59,807 nt of DNA from Phaeodactylum tricornutum CCAP 1055/1 (Eukaryota; Bacillariophyta; Bacillariophyceae; Surirellales; Neidiaceae), in NCBI RefSeq assembly GCF_000150955.2, contig NC_011672.1, positions 1,300,342 to 1,360,148 on the forward strand, written 5' to 3'. The translations under genes were made by a program, and so were the position numbers. Below, in pieces: positions 11,211 to 25,200 of the stretch (the first letter of the stretch is position 1; each line of letters opens with the position of its first letter). Under the pieces are notes generated by a model, which saw nothing but the letters and a program-made list of their open reading frames with translations, made no database searches and was not told the origin of the DNA.

Positions 11211-13698
11211 ATGGTGCGATCGGCAGAAAACGACGGACCCGTTGGACCTCCCGTGGGAGCGCTCGGACGAGTGAAAAAGGTAAGCCTGTCAGCCTAACAG
11301 TCAGTCAGTCCGATCGATCGATTCATCGATTCCTCTTGGCCCTGTTCCGATACGAGCTCTGTACTGATTGAGCTGTCGCCATTGTTCTTTCTTTGCTCAT
11401 CAGGAACTCGTCGACTTCAAAAATGGCTTGAGTGTCGGTGGTGGTGACCTGGGATCGCTCGGTCAACTATTCTTCGACAACTTGTCCACCTTGCTCGGTG
11501 CCATTTTTGCCATGCAAAATATGACCAACTTTGGCGTGTCGCGCGATCTTATCGACGACACCATCTTTGGCAAGATCGTTCCCGGAGTTGGACTGACCCT
11601 CGTCGTGGGAAACATCTATTACTCCTGGCAAGCGGTCCGTCTCACTACCTTGCACGGACGCCAGTACACTGCGCAGCCCTATGGTCTCAACACGGTCGGA
11701 ATTTTTGCGTTTATCTTCAACATTATCTACCCCGTATACTTCACTTCCGTGGACGCCGTGGGGCCCTCCGAGGCTTTCTTGACCGCGTACAAAGTGGCCA
11801 TTGCCGCTAACTTTATTACCGGTCTACTGTCCGTCGTTTTTGGTATCATTGGACCCACACTCCTCCGCATGATCCCCCCGGCCGCTCTTTTGGTACCGAT
11901 TGCCGGGATCGGATTCAGCTTCCTGGGCCTCGAACAGCTTACGACAACCCTGGCCGCCCCGTACGTAGCCGTCTTGGCCAACCGCTCCCTCGCTTCACGT
12001 TCGTATGATGAACCAAGTCATTTCTCACAAACAACATTCTCTTTTGACTCTCGTTTACAGATTGGTAGGATACTTGGCAATCATGTGGGTGTATCTGGGA
12101 TGGTACGCGGGCGTCAAGATTGGTTGGGGCAAATTCCGCATCCCCGAAGCGGTCACCGTCATTTTGGTCGGAGTCGTCATGGGATGGATCACGGGCTTGA
12201 ATGACGCGTCGGCGGTCCGCAGTGCTTCCAAGCTTGTCAAGTGGTCGGCTCCGGTCTGGTCCGGGGACGATCTCTTTGCCGGTACGTTAAAAACGCTTAT
12301 GGTGTCTTGATTGCATAGCACAAACAACTTCTATTCGCAAAGAACGAATGTATGTTTCCTTTTCGTGTGACTCTCGGAGCTCTTTCTAACATATGCACAA
12401 CAATGGTTTCGTCATCTCCTCTCCTGCTCTAGACTTTAGCGAAATTGGGGACTACCTTGGAATTATCATCCCCATTGCCATTGCGAGTTCTTCGGCGACG
12501 CTGATGTAAGAAACAGATGAAAGTCATTTAGGTTCTGACTGTCACTGCTTCTACTTCCAAGATTGTCGACAGCTCACTCCAATCCTTGTTCGTCGTCGCT
12601 CTCCTTTTCCAGGTGCCTCGTGAGTGCTAAGGAAGCGGGCGATCCTTACCCTGTCCGGGAGACGATGATCATTGATGGCATTGGTACCTGCATTGCTTCA
12701 TTTTTCGGTAGTCCGTTTGGTACCGTTATTTATGTCGGTCATCCCGCTCACAAGCGTTCGGGTGCGACTGTCGGGTACTCTTTTTACAACGGATTCTTGT
12801 ACTTGTATGTATTATGACTACGTTTACATCAGGAAGAGATGACCGTGAATATAGCTGTATCGTTCACAATCTCACTGATTCTTATTTATCGCCGTGCAGG
12901 ATCTTCTGTTTGACGGGCATCCTAGCGTTGATTCAGAGTATCGTGAACCAGGCAACCGTCGGACCCATCGTTTTCTTTGTTGGTCTCATGATCAACGAGG
13001 AAGCCCTCAATTTTATGCCTTCTCGCCACTATTCGGCGTACATCATCGGTCTCTTTCCAAGCATCTACGACTGGTTAGTCAACGTATCGAATCGTTCACC
13101 ACTCGAGGGTTTCGCGCGGGATGGGAGCTACGAGGGCAGCTGGAATACCGAACTACCGCCAGGATCGTCCGGTTTCATCGGTGTGCTGTCCTGGAAACGC
13201 GGATCGCTGCTTGTTTCGATGGTTTGGGTCGCCATGATTGTCATGGTGCTGGATCGCAAGTGGAACATGGCAATTTTGTGGGCTATCATTGGTTCCCTTT
13301 TTGCCTTGTTTGGCATCATCCACATGCCCAAGGCTGGCTTTGAAACAATCAATGACCCCATCTGGGAACAGTGTGAGGCTTTGCGCAGTGCCGATGAAAC
13401 CATTATCGGCACGTCGTGTTGGGAACACGCCGAGCAGTGGATGTTTTTTGTGGCATATCTAATGCTGGCCGCGACGTTTGGTTTGATAGAGATTGCGAAG
13501 CGTTTCGATGACAGCATTGCTGATTCCATCGACGATCCGTCGCAACATGCATTTGATGATTGGTTCAAAGACGCCAAAAAGACGACCACCTTAGTTTCAA
13601 GCGACGAGGACCAAGCGATGGCGAAGGTGCCCCCCCGTCTTGGAGCCAACAGTGAAGATGAGATGGACGCTGTCCGCGATTACTTGGATGAGGCCTAA
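11211..13698 (+). CDS. Nucleobase-type (xanthine/uracil permease, NCS2/AzgA-like) membrane transporter
   Basis: Six exons join in frame to give 636 residues: 11211-11279, 11404-11960, 12061-12281, 12433-12505, 12613-12804 and 12900-13698. Introns are 124, 100, 151, 107 and 95 bp, all GT-AG. The protein is polytopic, with about a dozen hydrophobic segments. It begins with a short soluble leader and a TLLGAIFAMQNMTNFGVSRD-type first helix. A glycine-rich motif follows (QPYGLNTVGIFAF). A conserved loop spans the fifth exon, with KEAGDPYPVRE, SFFGSPFGTVIYVGHP and KRSGATVGYS. This layout fits the xanthine/uracil/AzgA permease group, which imports purines or pyrimidines by proton symport. It diverges from the amidohydrolase at 9495-10187, suggesting joint nitrogen use. 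The family call is moderately sure; the substrate is unknown. Confidence 0.7.
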
Positions 13699-14153
13699 AC
13701 AGAACGGACCCATGGTACTTTACATGTAGCATGTAGGGAAGTGGCCACATTTTTTGTGTTTTGCATCGTGCCTTCAAGCGCTAGGGGGTAGAAGTTTTGA
13801 TAGCGATTTTTCAGGTTTTTTACAGTTAATGAGAAAATACGCTAAAGGGGATGGAAAAAGGTAATAACTCGCTAAAGGGGACAGAACGTGTTCTCTCTAA
13901 GTAGCTTCATTTGGCGCCAGTATATTGTTAAATATCCAAACTATTTAAACTAAATGCCAAAATATTTGTCACGGATGCCAACCGTTGCCCAAAGCTGGCC
14001 AGCAAGGTATCACTGTCAACACCACTCCCTCCTCTCATTGAATTTACGAGCCAAACATTGCAAACTGAGCATGAGGATAGCTGTTGAAGATATCTTTCCT
14101 TCCTTCAAAGCTCTCCAAGCTGCATGGTTCAGCCATAAACACGTGCTCAATAA
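13699..14153. other. Intergenic region with a short direct repeat
   Basis: A 3' flank of the permease gene. The motif CGCTAAAGGGGA occurs twice, near 13840 and 13870. A 96-codon frame at 13954-14244 has no domain and may be part of the 5' structure of the next gene. Nothing else is supported. Confidence 0.35.
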
Positions 14154-14846
14154 AAGGTACAGAACTTTGGAGGCAACACCACTGGAACGGACTCGACCCC
14201 GCGTCACAATGACAATGATAAAGAAAAGCAGCGCGGATTGGTAGTCCTTGCCACAGCGGAACCCTGGGAACAACATTCCGTCACCGAAAAAACTCTACGC
14301 CGGACTAGCTGTAAGCGCTGTACTTACGCCCTTGTTGTCTTGCTGGGAATCGTGGGGCTCGTACTGGGCGTAACCTTGGGGATTACCAACCGCACGAACA
14401 GTCGCACCGACAGCCAAACGACTGCAACAACGGCGAACGACGGTACAACTACCGGAGACGCCCACGGCAATTGTGACAATTTGGATGGCGACACCAATGA
14501 TGCACTCTCCGTGTCACAAACGTCCCACGTCGTAGCTTGGCCGGTAGCCACTTCCTGTCTGGATGAACCATCTCGGCCACTCGTACGGGTTTCTTGTGGC
14601 GCCACGGAAACGGTACGTATTCGCACCGCCTTAAACGCTAACCGCACCCTTACAAGCAATCGCACCAACGTAGCCATGTGCGTCCTCAATCAGCTCGCCA
14701 ATTCCGCAAGGTTGGCGGTTGCCTTTTGGGACTGTACCGGCACCGTGCCGGGGTCCGTCGGTCCCGTCCAGGCGGTGTTGTCCCCGCCGCTCCCTGCCGA
14801 CACCGCCAATAACGTTGCGGACGAGCCCCGACCAGTCCTTGTATAG
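14154..14846 (+). CDS. Putative membrane-anchored or secreted protein, 5' end unresolved
   Basis: The frame is open from 14154 to the TAG ending at 14846 and is coding-like, but has no ATG near its 5' end. A first exon must therefore lie upstream, or the start is non-standard; an AG acceptor just before 14157 is one possible junction. It encodes a basic, Cys-containing stretch, one transmembrane helix of about 20 residues (about 14325-14385, ALVVLLGIVGLVLGVTLGI), then an Asn/Thr-rich tract with NRT/NRTN sites and a Cys-containing C-terminal domain. This fits a type II membrane protein with an extracellular or lumenal domain. No family is recognised. Confidence 0.45.
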   Translation, partial: KVQNFGGNTTGTDSTPRHNDNDKEKQRGLVVLATAEPWEQHSVTEKTLRRTSCKRCTYALVVLLGIVGLVLGVTLGITNRTNSRTDSQTTATTANDGTTTGDAHGNCDNLDGDTNDALSVSQTSHVVAWPVATSCLDEPSRPLVRVSCGATETVRIRTALNANRTLTSNRTNVAMCVLNQLANSARLAVAFWDCTGTVPGSVGPVQAVLSPPLPADTANNVADEPRPVLV

Positions 14847-15156
14847 TCCTTTGCTGTTAGTTATGACTTTTACCACCCTGCTTCGTGATTCTGGCGAACA
14901 AAAACGTCGTGGCAGCGTGAGAGAAATTTGGACACTCTTTTCTCAAAACCTAGTCCTAGTAGATTCCGTTATCGTGTAACATCAAATTATTTCCGACTGG
15001 AACTCCCAACGAAAAATCTCGAAACGAGACGGGTTCACGAACCTGGTGGACATTTTCTTCACGAAAACATATTACATTCCTTCCACCTTGTGAGTCTTCT
15101 ACTTTCATTTCCATTATACAAATGGTTTGTCCATCTCTTCATCGGGATAGTATGCA
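14847..15156. other. Intergenic region
   Basis: Short AT-rich stretch between two plus-strand genes. No feature is seen. Confidence 0.4.
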
Positions 15157-16709
15157 ATGAGACGAGGCGTGCTAAATTTACAGCTACGTTGGTTTTGTTC
15201 AGTTCCGTTGGTGACGGCTTGGACGTTTCTGCAAGCGCTGCTTTGGTCACAGACTCAAGCTCCGAATTCTTTCCTGGATTGCTCCCGTCCACAAAATTCT
15301 GACGGGCCAGTCAGTATTCTATTGGCAGCGAAAGAAGCGAGACTGTGAAACAGCTGTGGTTGGAGTCATGCTCCCAAGATCACAAAAAAGTGATACAATT
15401 CCAGCTGCCCCCGAATCGATGCCGGCTTACCGAAAAGAATGCCTGGCAGAATCGCTGTTCCTTTTCCTACGCTACACGATGTCCGGAACCAGCCTGGTTG
15501 AGAAAAGCAGAAGAGACACTGCTATCACCTGATCGGGATTTTGCTAAGAAATTGGATCGCAAAGGTCCAGTAGCGATTTATGTCGGCTGCAACAAAGGGA
15601 TGGACGCTGTGAATACACTGCGCATGTTGTCTTCCAGCCCTGTCATTGACAAAAACATTTGGCGAGATGCTCTCATGGAAAGTTCCCGCTCCGCAAACCG
15701 AACGATTCATGTAGGACACTGCAATCAAGAATACGCATCACAATACGCGCTGCCAACAGGGCTGGCCACTGCGGTGACAACAACTTCCCAAAGTACACCT
15801 CAGGTGATTAACGCTCGTGTGTTTTGTATTGAAGCCATGCCCAACTCGGCCGAACAACTCCAGCAAACTACGCATCACCTCGGTTGGGAGAAGTCCCTTA
15901 TTGTTACGAATGCCGCCATTGCTGCAGCCGACGGTACCGCAAGATTTCCTCATCGACAAGTCGGAAAAATTGTTGGTGTCGAAAGTCTCGGTCTAGCCAC
16001 TTGTCAAACGCCGGGACAGAAGCGGTTCTGCACGAATGTACCACAATACAAGCTCGACACCTTTGTAAGAACGGTTGTAGACGATTTAAGCGAGAATTAT
16101 TTTGCGACTCCTATTGATTTCTTGAGCATTGACGTCGAAGGGTTTGATTGGGATGTGCTACTGGGTGCGAACGACACATTGCGTCGCGTCAAGTATCTCG
16201 AGTTTGAGTACAACTGGAAAGGTGAGTCGTCACGAACATGATACCAGGTATGGCTATGGTATAGACCACTACTATGGAGTGTGTTTCGCGGTCAATCCTT
16301 TTTGCTTACTGGACTTTGAATGCTTCTAACGACGATATACCTGGACACGGCAACCACAGGGTCTTGGAAGCAACAAACCCTGTCATTTGCTATCGACTCT
16401 TTGCAATCGCGGGGTTTCGTTTGCTATTGGGCAGGATCTGGTGGTAATCTTTGGCGAATAACTAATTGCTGGATGGACTACTACAATCTCAAATTCTGGT
16501 CCAACGTGGCGTGCGTCCACCAGCACTTGGCGGAGTCTTTGTTGCGTCGTATGGAAGATTTGTTTCGACATACACTCGCTGCGGGCCGCGCGATTCGGTA
16601 CCACAATGCGTCGAGTGCCAATACGGATGGACGGATGCAGTGGGACTACCACCGGATTGTTGGTGGTGGTAGTGACGGTGCAGCGAGTGTCCATTCGAAT
16701 ACTGGTTAG
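15157..16709 (+). CDS. FkbM-family methyltransferase with N-terminal membrane anchor
   Basis: Exons 15157-15309, 15405-16221 and 16360-16709 join in frame to 439 residues. The first intron (GTCAGT...CCAG, 95 bp) is inferred, because the long frame has no ATG before its TGA at 15300 while the ATG 15157 frame supplies a hydrophobic, Trp-rich anchor. The second intron is standard (138 bp). The SAM-dependent methyltransferase core includes VAIYVGCNKGMDAVNTL and the FkbM hallmark IDFLSIDVEGFDWDVLLGA. An acidic residue pair follows the last strand (YLEFEYNWKG). FkbM enzymes methylate hydroxyls of sugars or natural products. A type II anchor suggests action in the ER or Golgi lumen on glycans, which is inference. 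The start is less certain than the core. Confidence 0.75.
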
Positions 16710-16945
16710 CAATCATGCTCCCTTGCTGCAGTGGTAGTTTGCATACGCTAACTGTAACTGCGGTATAATGCCATCCATTGATGCAAACAAAACTTTATCG
16801 TTATACCGTACGTTGGGAATGAGCATCATCTCTCTAATCAAAAGCGCAACAAAAAGGTCCATAGGTCATTAATCGCTCACAGACGCTCCACGAGATGGTT
16901 GACACCGTTGCCTGCTGTGGTGCATGCCTACTGTACTCCTTGTTC

Positions 16946-17899
16946 TCAATGTTGAGAAAACGCGCGTTGTTGCGACGGCGGCTGTATTGCCGGTGCTGGC
17001 GGAGGTGGCTGGGACTGTAGTGGTTGTTGCTCGGTAAGTTGTGGTGTGGATTGGGGTTGTTGCGACGCTGACGCTGATTGTGGGGTTGGCAGCGGCACTT
17101 GCATCGCTGGATGCTTCTGTTGTTGGAACAGTTGCAGTGGCTGCTGCGGCTGTGGTTGTTGTAAAAAGCTTGCGACAGCCATCGGTGGCAAGGACGCACC
17201 ATCCCCTATACTATTGCCCATAGTGTTGGGATTTCCAAAATTCAGCAAGTGTTGTCCGCCGGCGAGTGCTTCCAAAAGCGCGGCGTTTTGCATATTGTTG
17301 GTTGCTGATTGGGGCAGTAGGAATGGGTTCACCCCGGAGGCTGCCGCAGCGTTCAAAAACATGTTGACGTTTCCCATGGCCGACGGCATTGCTGCAACGG
17401 GAGGCATCGGAAGGCTCCCACGTTGACCGTTCACGAGTAGAGTGCGATTTTGTTGTTCGAGTAGAGTCAACTGGGCGCGCATGACTTCGTTGTTGCGTTG
17501 CAGTTCGGCCTTGTCCCGAGTCAATTCACTCACTTGGGTTTGGAGTGTCGCAATGAGATCTTTGGACCGTTTGCGGGCCTTGGCGGCACACATCCGGTTG
17601 TACGCTCTTCGTTGCTCGAGCTTGACGCCCTCCTCCCCGGGAATGGGCGCCTCCAAGGGATTCTCCGTGCCCGTAGGAATGTCGGTAGTGAGAGCGGAAG
17701 TTGGAACCGGCCGTTTCCGACTCGCGCGATTCACAACGTTGCTTTCGGCGCCTTCTTCGTCCGAGTCGGAATGGGAGGTCGTGTCTCCGGCAGCGACAGC
17801 GGGTGGGTTGGGATCTTGGTCGACGTTGTTGTTGTGAACGTTGTTGTCACCATGGTGTCTCGAGGCAACGCCACTCGCCGCAGCGTTCGGGTGTTCCAT
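16946..17899 (-). CDS. bZIP transcription factor with Gln-rich C-terminus
   Basis: Single-exon protein of 317 residues from ATG 17899. The basic region begins near residue 94 (KLEQRRAYNRMCAAKARKR) and keeps the N-x7-R rule (Asn101 and Arg109). A leucine zipper with heptad Leu/Val/Met follows to about residue 155. The N-terminal 90 residues are low-complexity and acidic/Ser-rich, with an RKRP sequence that could serve as a nuclear signal. The C-terminal 160 residues are rich in Ala, Asn, Gln and Pro, as in activation domains. The protein should bind DNA as a dimer in the nucleus. Targets are unknown. Confidence 0.85.
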   Translation of the reverse strand: MEHPNAAASGVASRHHGDNNVHNNNVDQDPNPPAVAAGDTTSHSDSDEEGAESNVVNRASRKRPVPTSALTTDIPTGTENPLEAPIPGEEGVKLEQRRAYNRMCAAKARKRSKDLIATLQTQVSELTRDKAELQRNNEVMRAQLTLLEQQNRTLLVNGQRGSLPMPPVAAMPSAMGNVNMFLNAAAASGVNPFLLPQSATNNMQNAALLEALAGGQHLLNFGNPNTMGNSIGDGASLPPMAVASFLQQPQPQQPLQLFQQQKHPAMQVPLPTPQSASASQQPQSTPQLTEQQPLQSQPPPPAPAIQPPSQQRAFSQH

Positions 17900-20617
<2,718 letters not shown>

Positions 20618-21176
20618 AGTGGACACGGAATGCACCGTCCGGAACAAGACTGTTATCAACAGTAAATAAAGTTTCGATGGTGTGTGAACGCCGACTTTGC
20701 CAAAAGGAATCGGCTATTGTTTACCTTTGAAGGACACACATTGCGACCGCCTTGGAACCAATAGCAATCGCCAAAGCCGGAAACAGTTGGCGAAGCTAGC
20801 ACTTGGATAGTTCCAACCCCTGTTCAGAAAAAGTGATGATCGATTCTGCAAACAGAAAGCGAAAATAGTCGAACATTTCTTCGTTTTGTCTTTCGAACGT
20901 CCTATCTGTTCTATTTACTGTGAGCTCTGTCTTTTACGCGCAAATCGATGTCATCTAGCTTTGTGTTAGGTATGGTAGGGTCAATTATTAAAAAATCGAT
21001 AGGTCGGCACCATTGCACACATATACGGGGGACGACAGACGGCTTGACACTGACAGTGAACTGACTTCGGTTTAGGTTTCACGACGACTTCGGTCAATCT
21101 GTTGCGGAAGCTCCATTGTGCGTTGATGGAGTTGGTGCTCCTAGAGAGTTGTGCTTTCCGTTGATCAACACAGAGT
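20618..21176. other. Intergenic region
   Basis: Separates the RuvB-like 2 gene and the rRNA methyltransferase gene, both on the plus strand. Short frames only; nothing is supported. Confidence 0.4.
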
Positions 21177-22145
21177 ATGAAAGCCAAGACCAAGCGCAAA
21201 AGGCAGGATGCACCGCTCGTGCCGCCACCACAAATACAATTGTCGCGCAAAAAGGCACGTCGGGTGACAACGCTCTTCCACAAACTTACCCGTGCCTTGG
21301 ACGCCGCCGTCGAAGACGGTGACGAATCGCAGGTAAATCGTTTACAAAACGAAATTTCCAGCATGGGTGGACGAACTGAGTACCAAAAAGCAAGTCAAGT
21401 GAGTACGTTTTATCACTCCACGAGCAAATGGGTTTTAGGATACTTGTCTCGTAACGGCTGGCTATACGGAAGAATGGTTCCGAGCAAGGAGGTGATCGAG
21501 GCCCCAGATAAGGCCACCAAAAAACAGCCTCGGCGATTGACACGCCTATTGGAAGTGGGTGCTATTAATACCGAACTCCTCGATGCGTCTCAAAAAATCA
21601 TCACGAATCCGGACACCGAGGTAAAAACTCAAAAGTATCGTTTGGATGTGCGGGCAGTCGACTTGCACGCCATGGACGATCGAATTCAAGAAGTCGACTT
21701 TTTGACCATGAACGTTCCTCAGCGCGAGGTAAACGAGCGCTACGATGTCCTCGTCTGTTCAATGGTACTCAACTGCGTCACGACAGCGGAAAGACGAGGA
21801 GAAATGGTTTGTCGTCTGTATCACTTTTTACGTCCCTCTGGCTTGTGTTTTGTAACCATTCCTCGCACCTGTTTGAATTTGTCTCCCTACATAAATCAGG
21901 ATCGGTTCTTGGCGCTTTTGCGCCTAGTGGGGTTTGAGATTCTTGAAAGAAAGGAATCGCCCAAAGTGGCATTCTTCGTTTGCGGTAAACCAGCTCAGGA
22001 ACAGCGTATACCTTGGAAAGAACTGGATAGTAAGTGGGCCATGGTGAAACCTTTACGTCAGGGCAAAAAGTTTCGGAACGACTTTGCCATAGCTCTGACC
22101 CAGGAAAGCTACGAGGGGCGCTCTTTGACCTTTGAAGCCCGGTGA
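21177..22145 (+). CDS. BMT2: Bmt2-type 25S/28S rRNA adenine-N1 methyltransferase
   Basis: Single-exon protein of 322 residues from ATG 21177. The N-terminus is Lys/Arg-rich, fitting nucleolar import. The family signature follows: RRVTTLFHKLTRAL, a short charged stretch and then MGGRTEYQKAS (about 64-74). The SAM-binding core shows LLEVGAINTELL, a DVRAVDLHAMDDRIQEVDFL stretch and the catalytic-loop region YDVLVCSMVLNCVTTAERRG. In yeast, Bmt2 makes m1A2142 in 25S rRNA. The homology also covers the metazoan sensor SAMTOR, so a signalling role is the alternative, but the basic N-terminus favours rRNA modification. It converges on the SPX-MFS gene with a 75-bp gap. Confidence 0.85.
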   Translation: MKAKTKRKRQDAPLVPPPQIQLSRKKARRVTTLFHKLTRALDAAVEDGDESQVNRLQNEISSMGGRTEYQKASQVSTFYHSTSKWVLGYLSRNGWLYGRMVPSKEVIEAPDKATKKQPRRLTRLLEVGAINTELLDASQKIITNPDTEVKTQKYRLDVRAVDLHAMDDRIQEVDFLTMNVPQREVNERYDVLVCSMVLNCVTTAERRGEMVCRLYHFLRPSGLCFVTIPRTCLNLSPYINQDRFLALLRLVGFEILERKESPKVAFFVCGKPAQEQRIPWKELDSKWAMVKPLRQGKKFRNDFAIALTQESYEGRSLTFEAR

Positions 22146-22220
22146 TTCGTAGCAGCCTAGCTTCGCCGACTTCGAGAACCAAAGGGATGTGGGGAAGTGG
22201 CTATGTGTATCGGGGTTTCT

Positions 22221-25200
22221 TTACATTAGGAAAAAGTAGTGTTTTTTTACAAAATACAGGCCGACAAAGCAAGCCAAGAATACTGGAACGACCAGCGAGT
22301 TCACAATGTCCACATTTATCAGCTTGTGCGAAAGCTCCACAAAAAAGATTTGACCATCGGCAAAGATGCGGCCAGTGAAGGAAAGAAAGACAGCGAGACT
22401 ACTCACATGTACCGACACGCTGCTTAGCCGAGACGGTGACGCCTTAGATGCCAGTGCCTGGGCCGCCCCCTCGAGCGATGTGAGACCAATAAAGGTAAAC
22501 GTCAATCCGATCACGTACTGGAAGACTCCCAACTTCCAGTCGTAAGGGTGAGCCATGGGACCGTCAGGCCTCTCCGCTAGCAGACTTGAAAACCGCCCCG
22601 CCAGTGAGCATATGCTTACCCAATTAATCATAAAAAACAGCCCCCAACTTATAACGTGCAGTGATCGCTGTAGAAGGAACAGGAAATCAAAATTGGCCAT
22701 CGCAGGTTGCCAACGATTCCGTACCGCCGCAATTTTGCTATCGACTTACCTTGAGAACAGTACGTTCCTCGTATCGTCGAGCCACCAACTCACATACAAA
22801 GTAGGTCGGGAGAACCAAAAGAGCGAGGCCGCCGAGAAAGACGCCGGCATGATCACCGTTCCATCCAAAGTATCGGCAGACAACAATCGGAGTGGCGGTG
22901 AAGAATACTTCAGTGGCATAGCTAGTGTACAGGAGAATTGCCAAAGATATAGGGATTGCAATATGAAATGCAAGCAGCTTCTTTGTTCGAGCAAAAAATG
23001 TGGTGATTTGGCGAAAGGGCCGTCGTCGAATGCCGTGATCAAAAGTCTTTAGAGGGGTCGATTCCGTGCTGGCAGTGTTTTGGTCTGACATTATTTGCTC
23101 CTCTTGCTGACTCCCGTAGGCTATAGTGAAAGGATCATGGGACGTAACGTCTGAAGAAGATCGGTACAGTACGCTCGTAGGTGTTCCTGGCTCAACGGAG
23201 CTAGATGAGTCGGAACTGTAGTCGACACTCGAAGCTTTTGCAGGACCATTGATCTCTTGTCCCTCTAGTACCGAAAAATCGCACCCTAAAGCTTTCATCC
23301 GCCCTTCAACTAATCCTGAGCTCAATAATAGATTTATCAGTTGAGTCATCCAGAGGACTGCCATCAGCCAGCCCGATGTTTGAAGGACGCGAATTCCGAG
23401 TGCATCGAAGGAAATCGGCAAGGATTCAATGATTGTGCCGGCGATAAGCCCAAGAACAGTGCCGACTGCTCGAAGCTGCACAAGCATCGATGATTCTGAA
23501 ACGATGTACGCAGGCAAGCAAGTCGACAACAACTGTCGATGCAATATCTCGGCGGAGCTAAACCCCAAGAGGAAACGTCCACATATCGCAAGTGCTAGGC
23601 ATTCTTTTTCGATCGCGAGACTGTGCGCAATGTTTCCAAGCACGCCCATGATTGCAGATACCAGAAAACAACCACGCAGAAGACCTGTACTGTCTCTGGG
23701 AAACCGCCCAGCGGTCTTTTCCGAAGCAACTGCTTGTACATGTATGACCGCGACGATGATAGCTGCCACATTAGGAATCCCAATAATCACAGAGGAATAG
23801 GCTGAATGAGCCCCCATCGCGTGCGTAAAAGTATTTGTACTCGAATGAGCGACAAAATAATTCATCTGGATAGAGGGATTCAATATAATGTGAGTCGTAA
23901 TGAACTCTGAAGCGTAGTCTCAGTCGGAAAAAGGCAGCATAAACTTACCGAATAAAGAAAGCATGAAAATTGACTTAATCGCAAGATCTTCAATGGAGCC
24001 TCTGATATGTTCGGACTTCCCTTCACAGCAAGTTGTTTAGGAAGAAGTCCCTTCAAAAAACTTTGGAGGAACAAGTTCTTAGGTCCGGGTACGATGCTGA
24101 CTGCATTTGCCACCGCAAGCTCTTCCGGACTTAGTGTCGATGAACCATTGAGCAGAAACGCAGGATCTGGACTTGTAGCAGCTGCCAACGTTGAGACCAT
24201 GACCTCACTCACAGGTTCACCGAGCCAAAGTCCGTGCTTGATACCATTGTACAGTACCGAAGAGTCGAAAAGCAATGCTGCATCGGGATTGTACGACACC
24301 AAAAAATCGAGAGTCACTCGCGAGCAGCCGTCCAGTCCTTCGCCGGCAGCGGGCTGTCCTGTAAACGAAATCAACGATCTAGACAAGTATGTAGCATAAT
24401 GGTCCATTTTGTATCGAGCTGCTTCTCGCAAAGCAAAAATTGATGTGACAGTGAATCGCAGCCTTGTCAAAGATACCGTGGAAGTCGTCGATGGCGGCCC
24501 GTCATCTTCTTCATCGTCGGATTTTACAGCTGGCTGAAACAAGCTGTTCTTCAATCCTTGTACCCATGACAAGGTGCCGCCATGTCCTGATCGTTTTGGA
24601 GTGTCCGATGACGTTGTAGACTGGATCTTGGTCAGCTTCTCGGCTCTCGACTGTGTTATTTCGTGCTCTGATAGGGCCAGGGCCAGACAGGCAGAAATTA
24701 CTTGCACGGTACGTGAATTTGCTAGCTTTTGGACCTTTCGATCGTACACTCCCACGAGTTTATAATACGTCATATGCCCAATCAACGCTGGATGAGCTTC
24801 GTAGATATCGCCAGAAACTCGTGCCAGTAGACCACCCAGGGTTTGCACATCCTCTATGTGGGCGTACCGATCGTGCCCCAAATTCCTTGTGCGGTGATAG
24901 TATCCTCCAAGCATTCGATTCATCAGGAGACGATCATGCTTGCGACATATTTTGCGAACGGCAATCAAGTTGACACAAATGTAGCGGAGCACGTGCATGA
25001 GTTCTACCCCCACGGCGGTAAAGCCGTCCGCCTCTTCCACGGCCGATATCAGCAACATATCTTCCCCAAGAATTTGGTCATTCCGTTGAAAGACAGGTCT
25101 ATTTTTTCGTAGGCGAGCAAAATGAGCAATCTGTCGCTGCACGGATGACAGCGTTTCCGCGTGCTGCTTAACATTTCGCTGGCCTTTGCTCTCCTTAATT

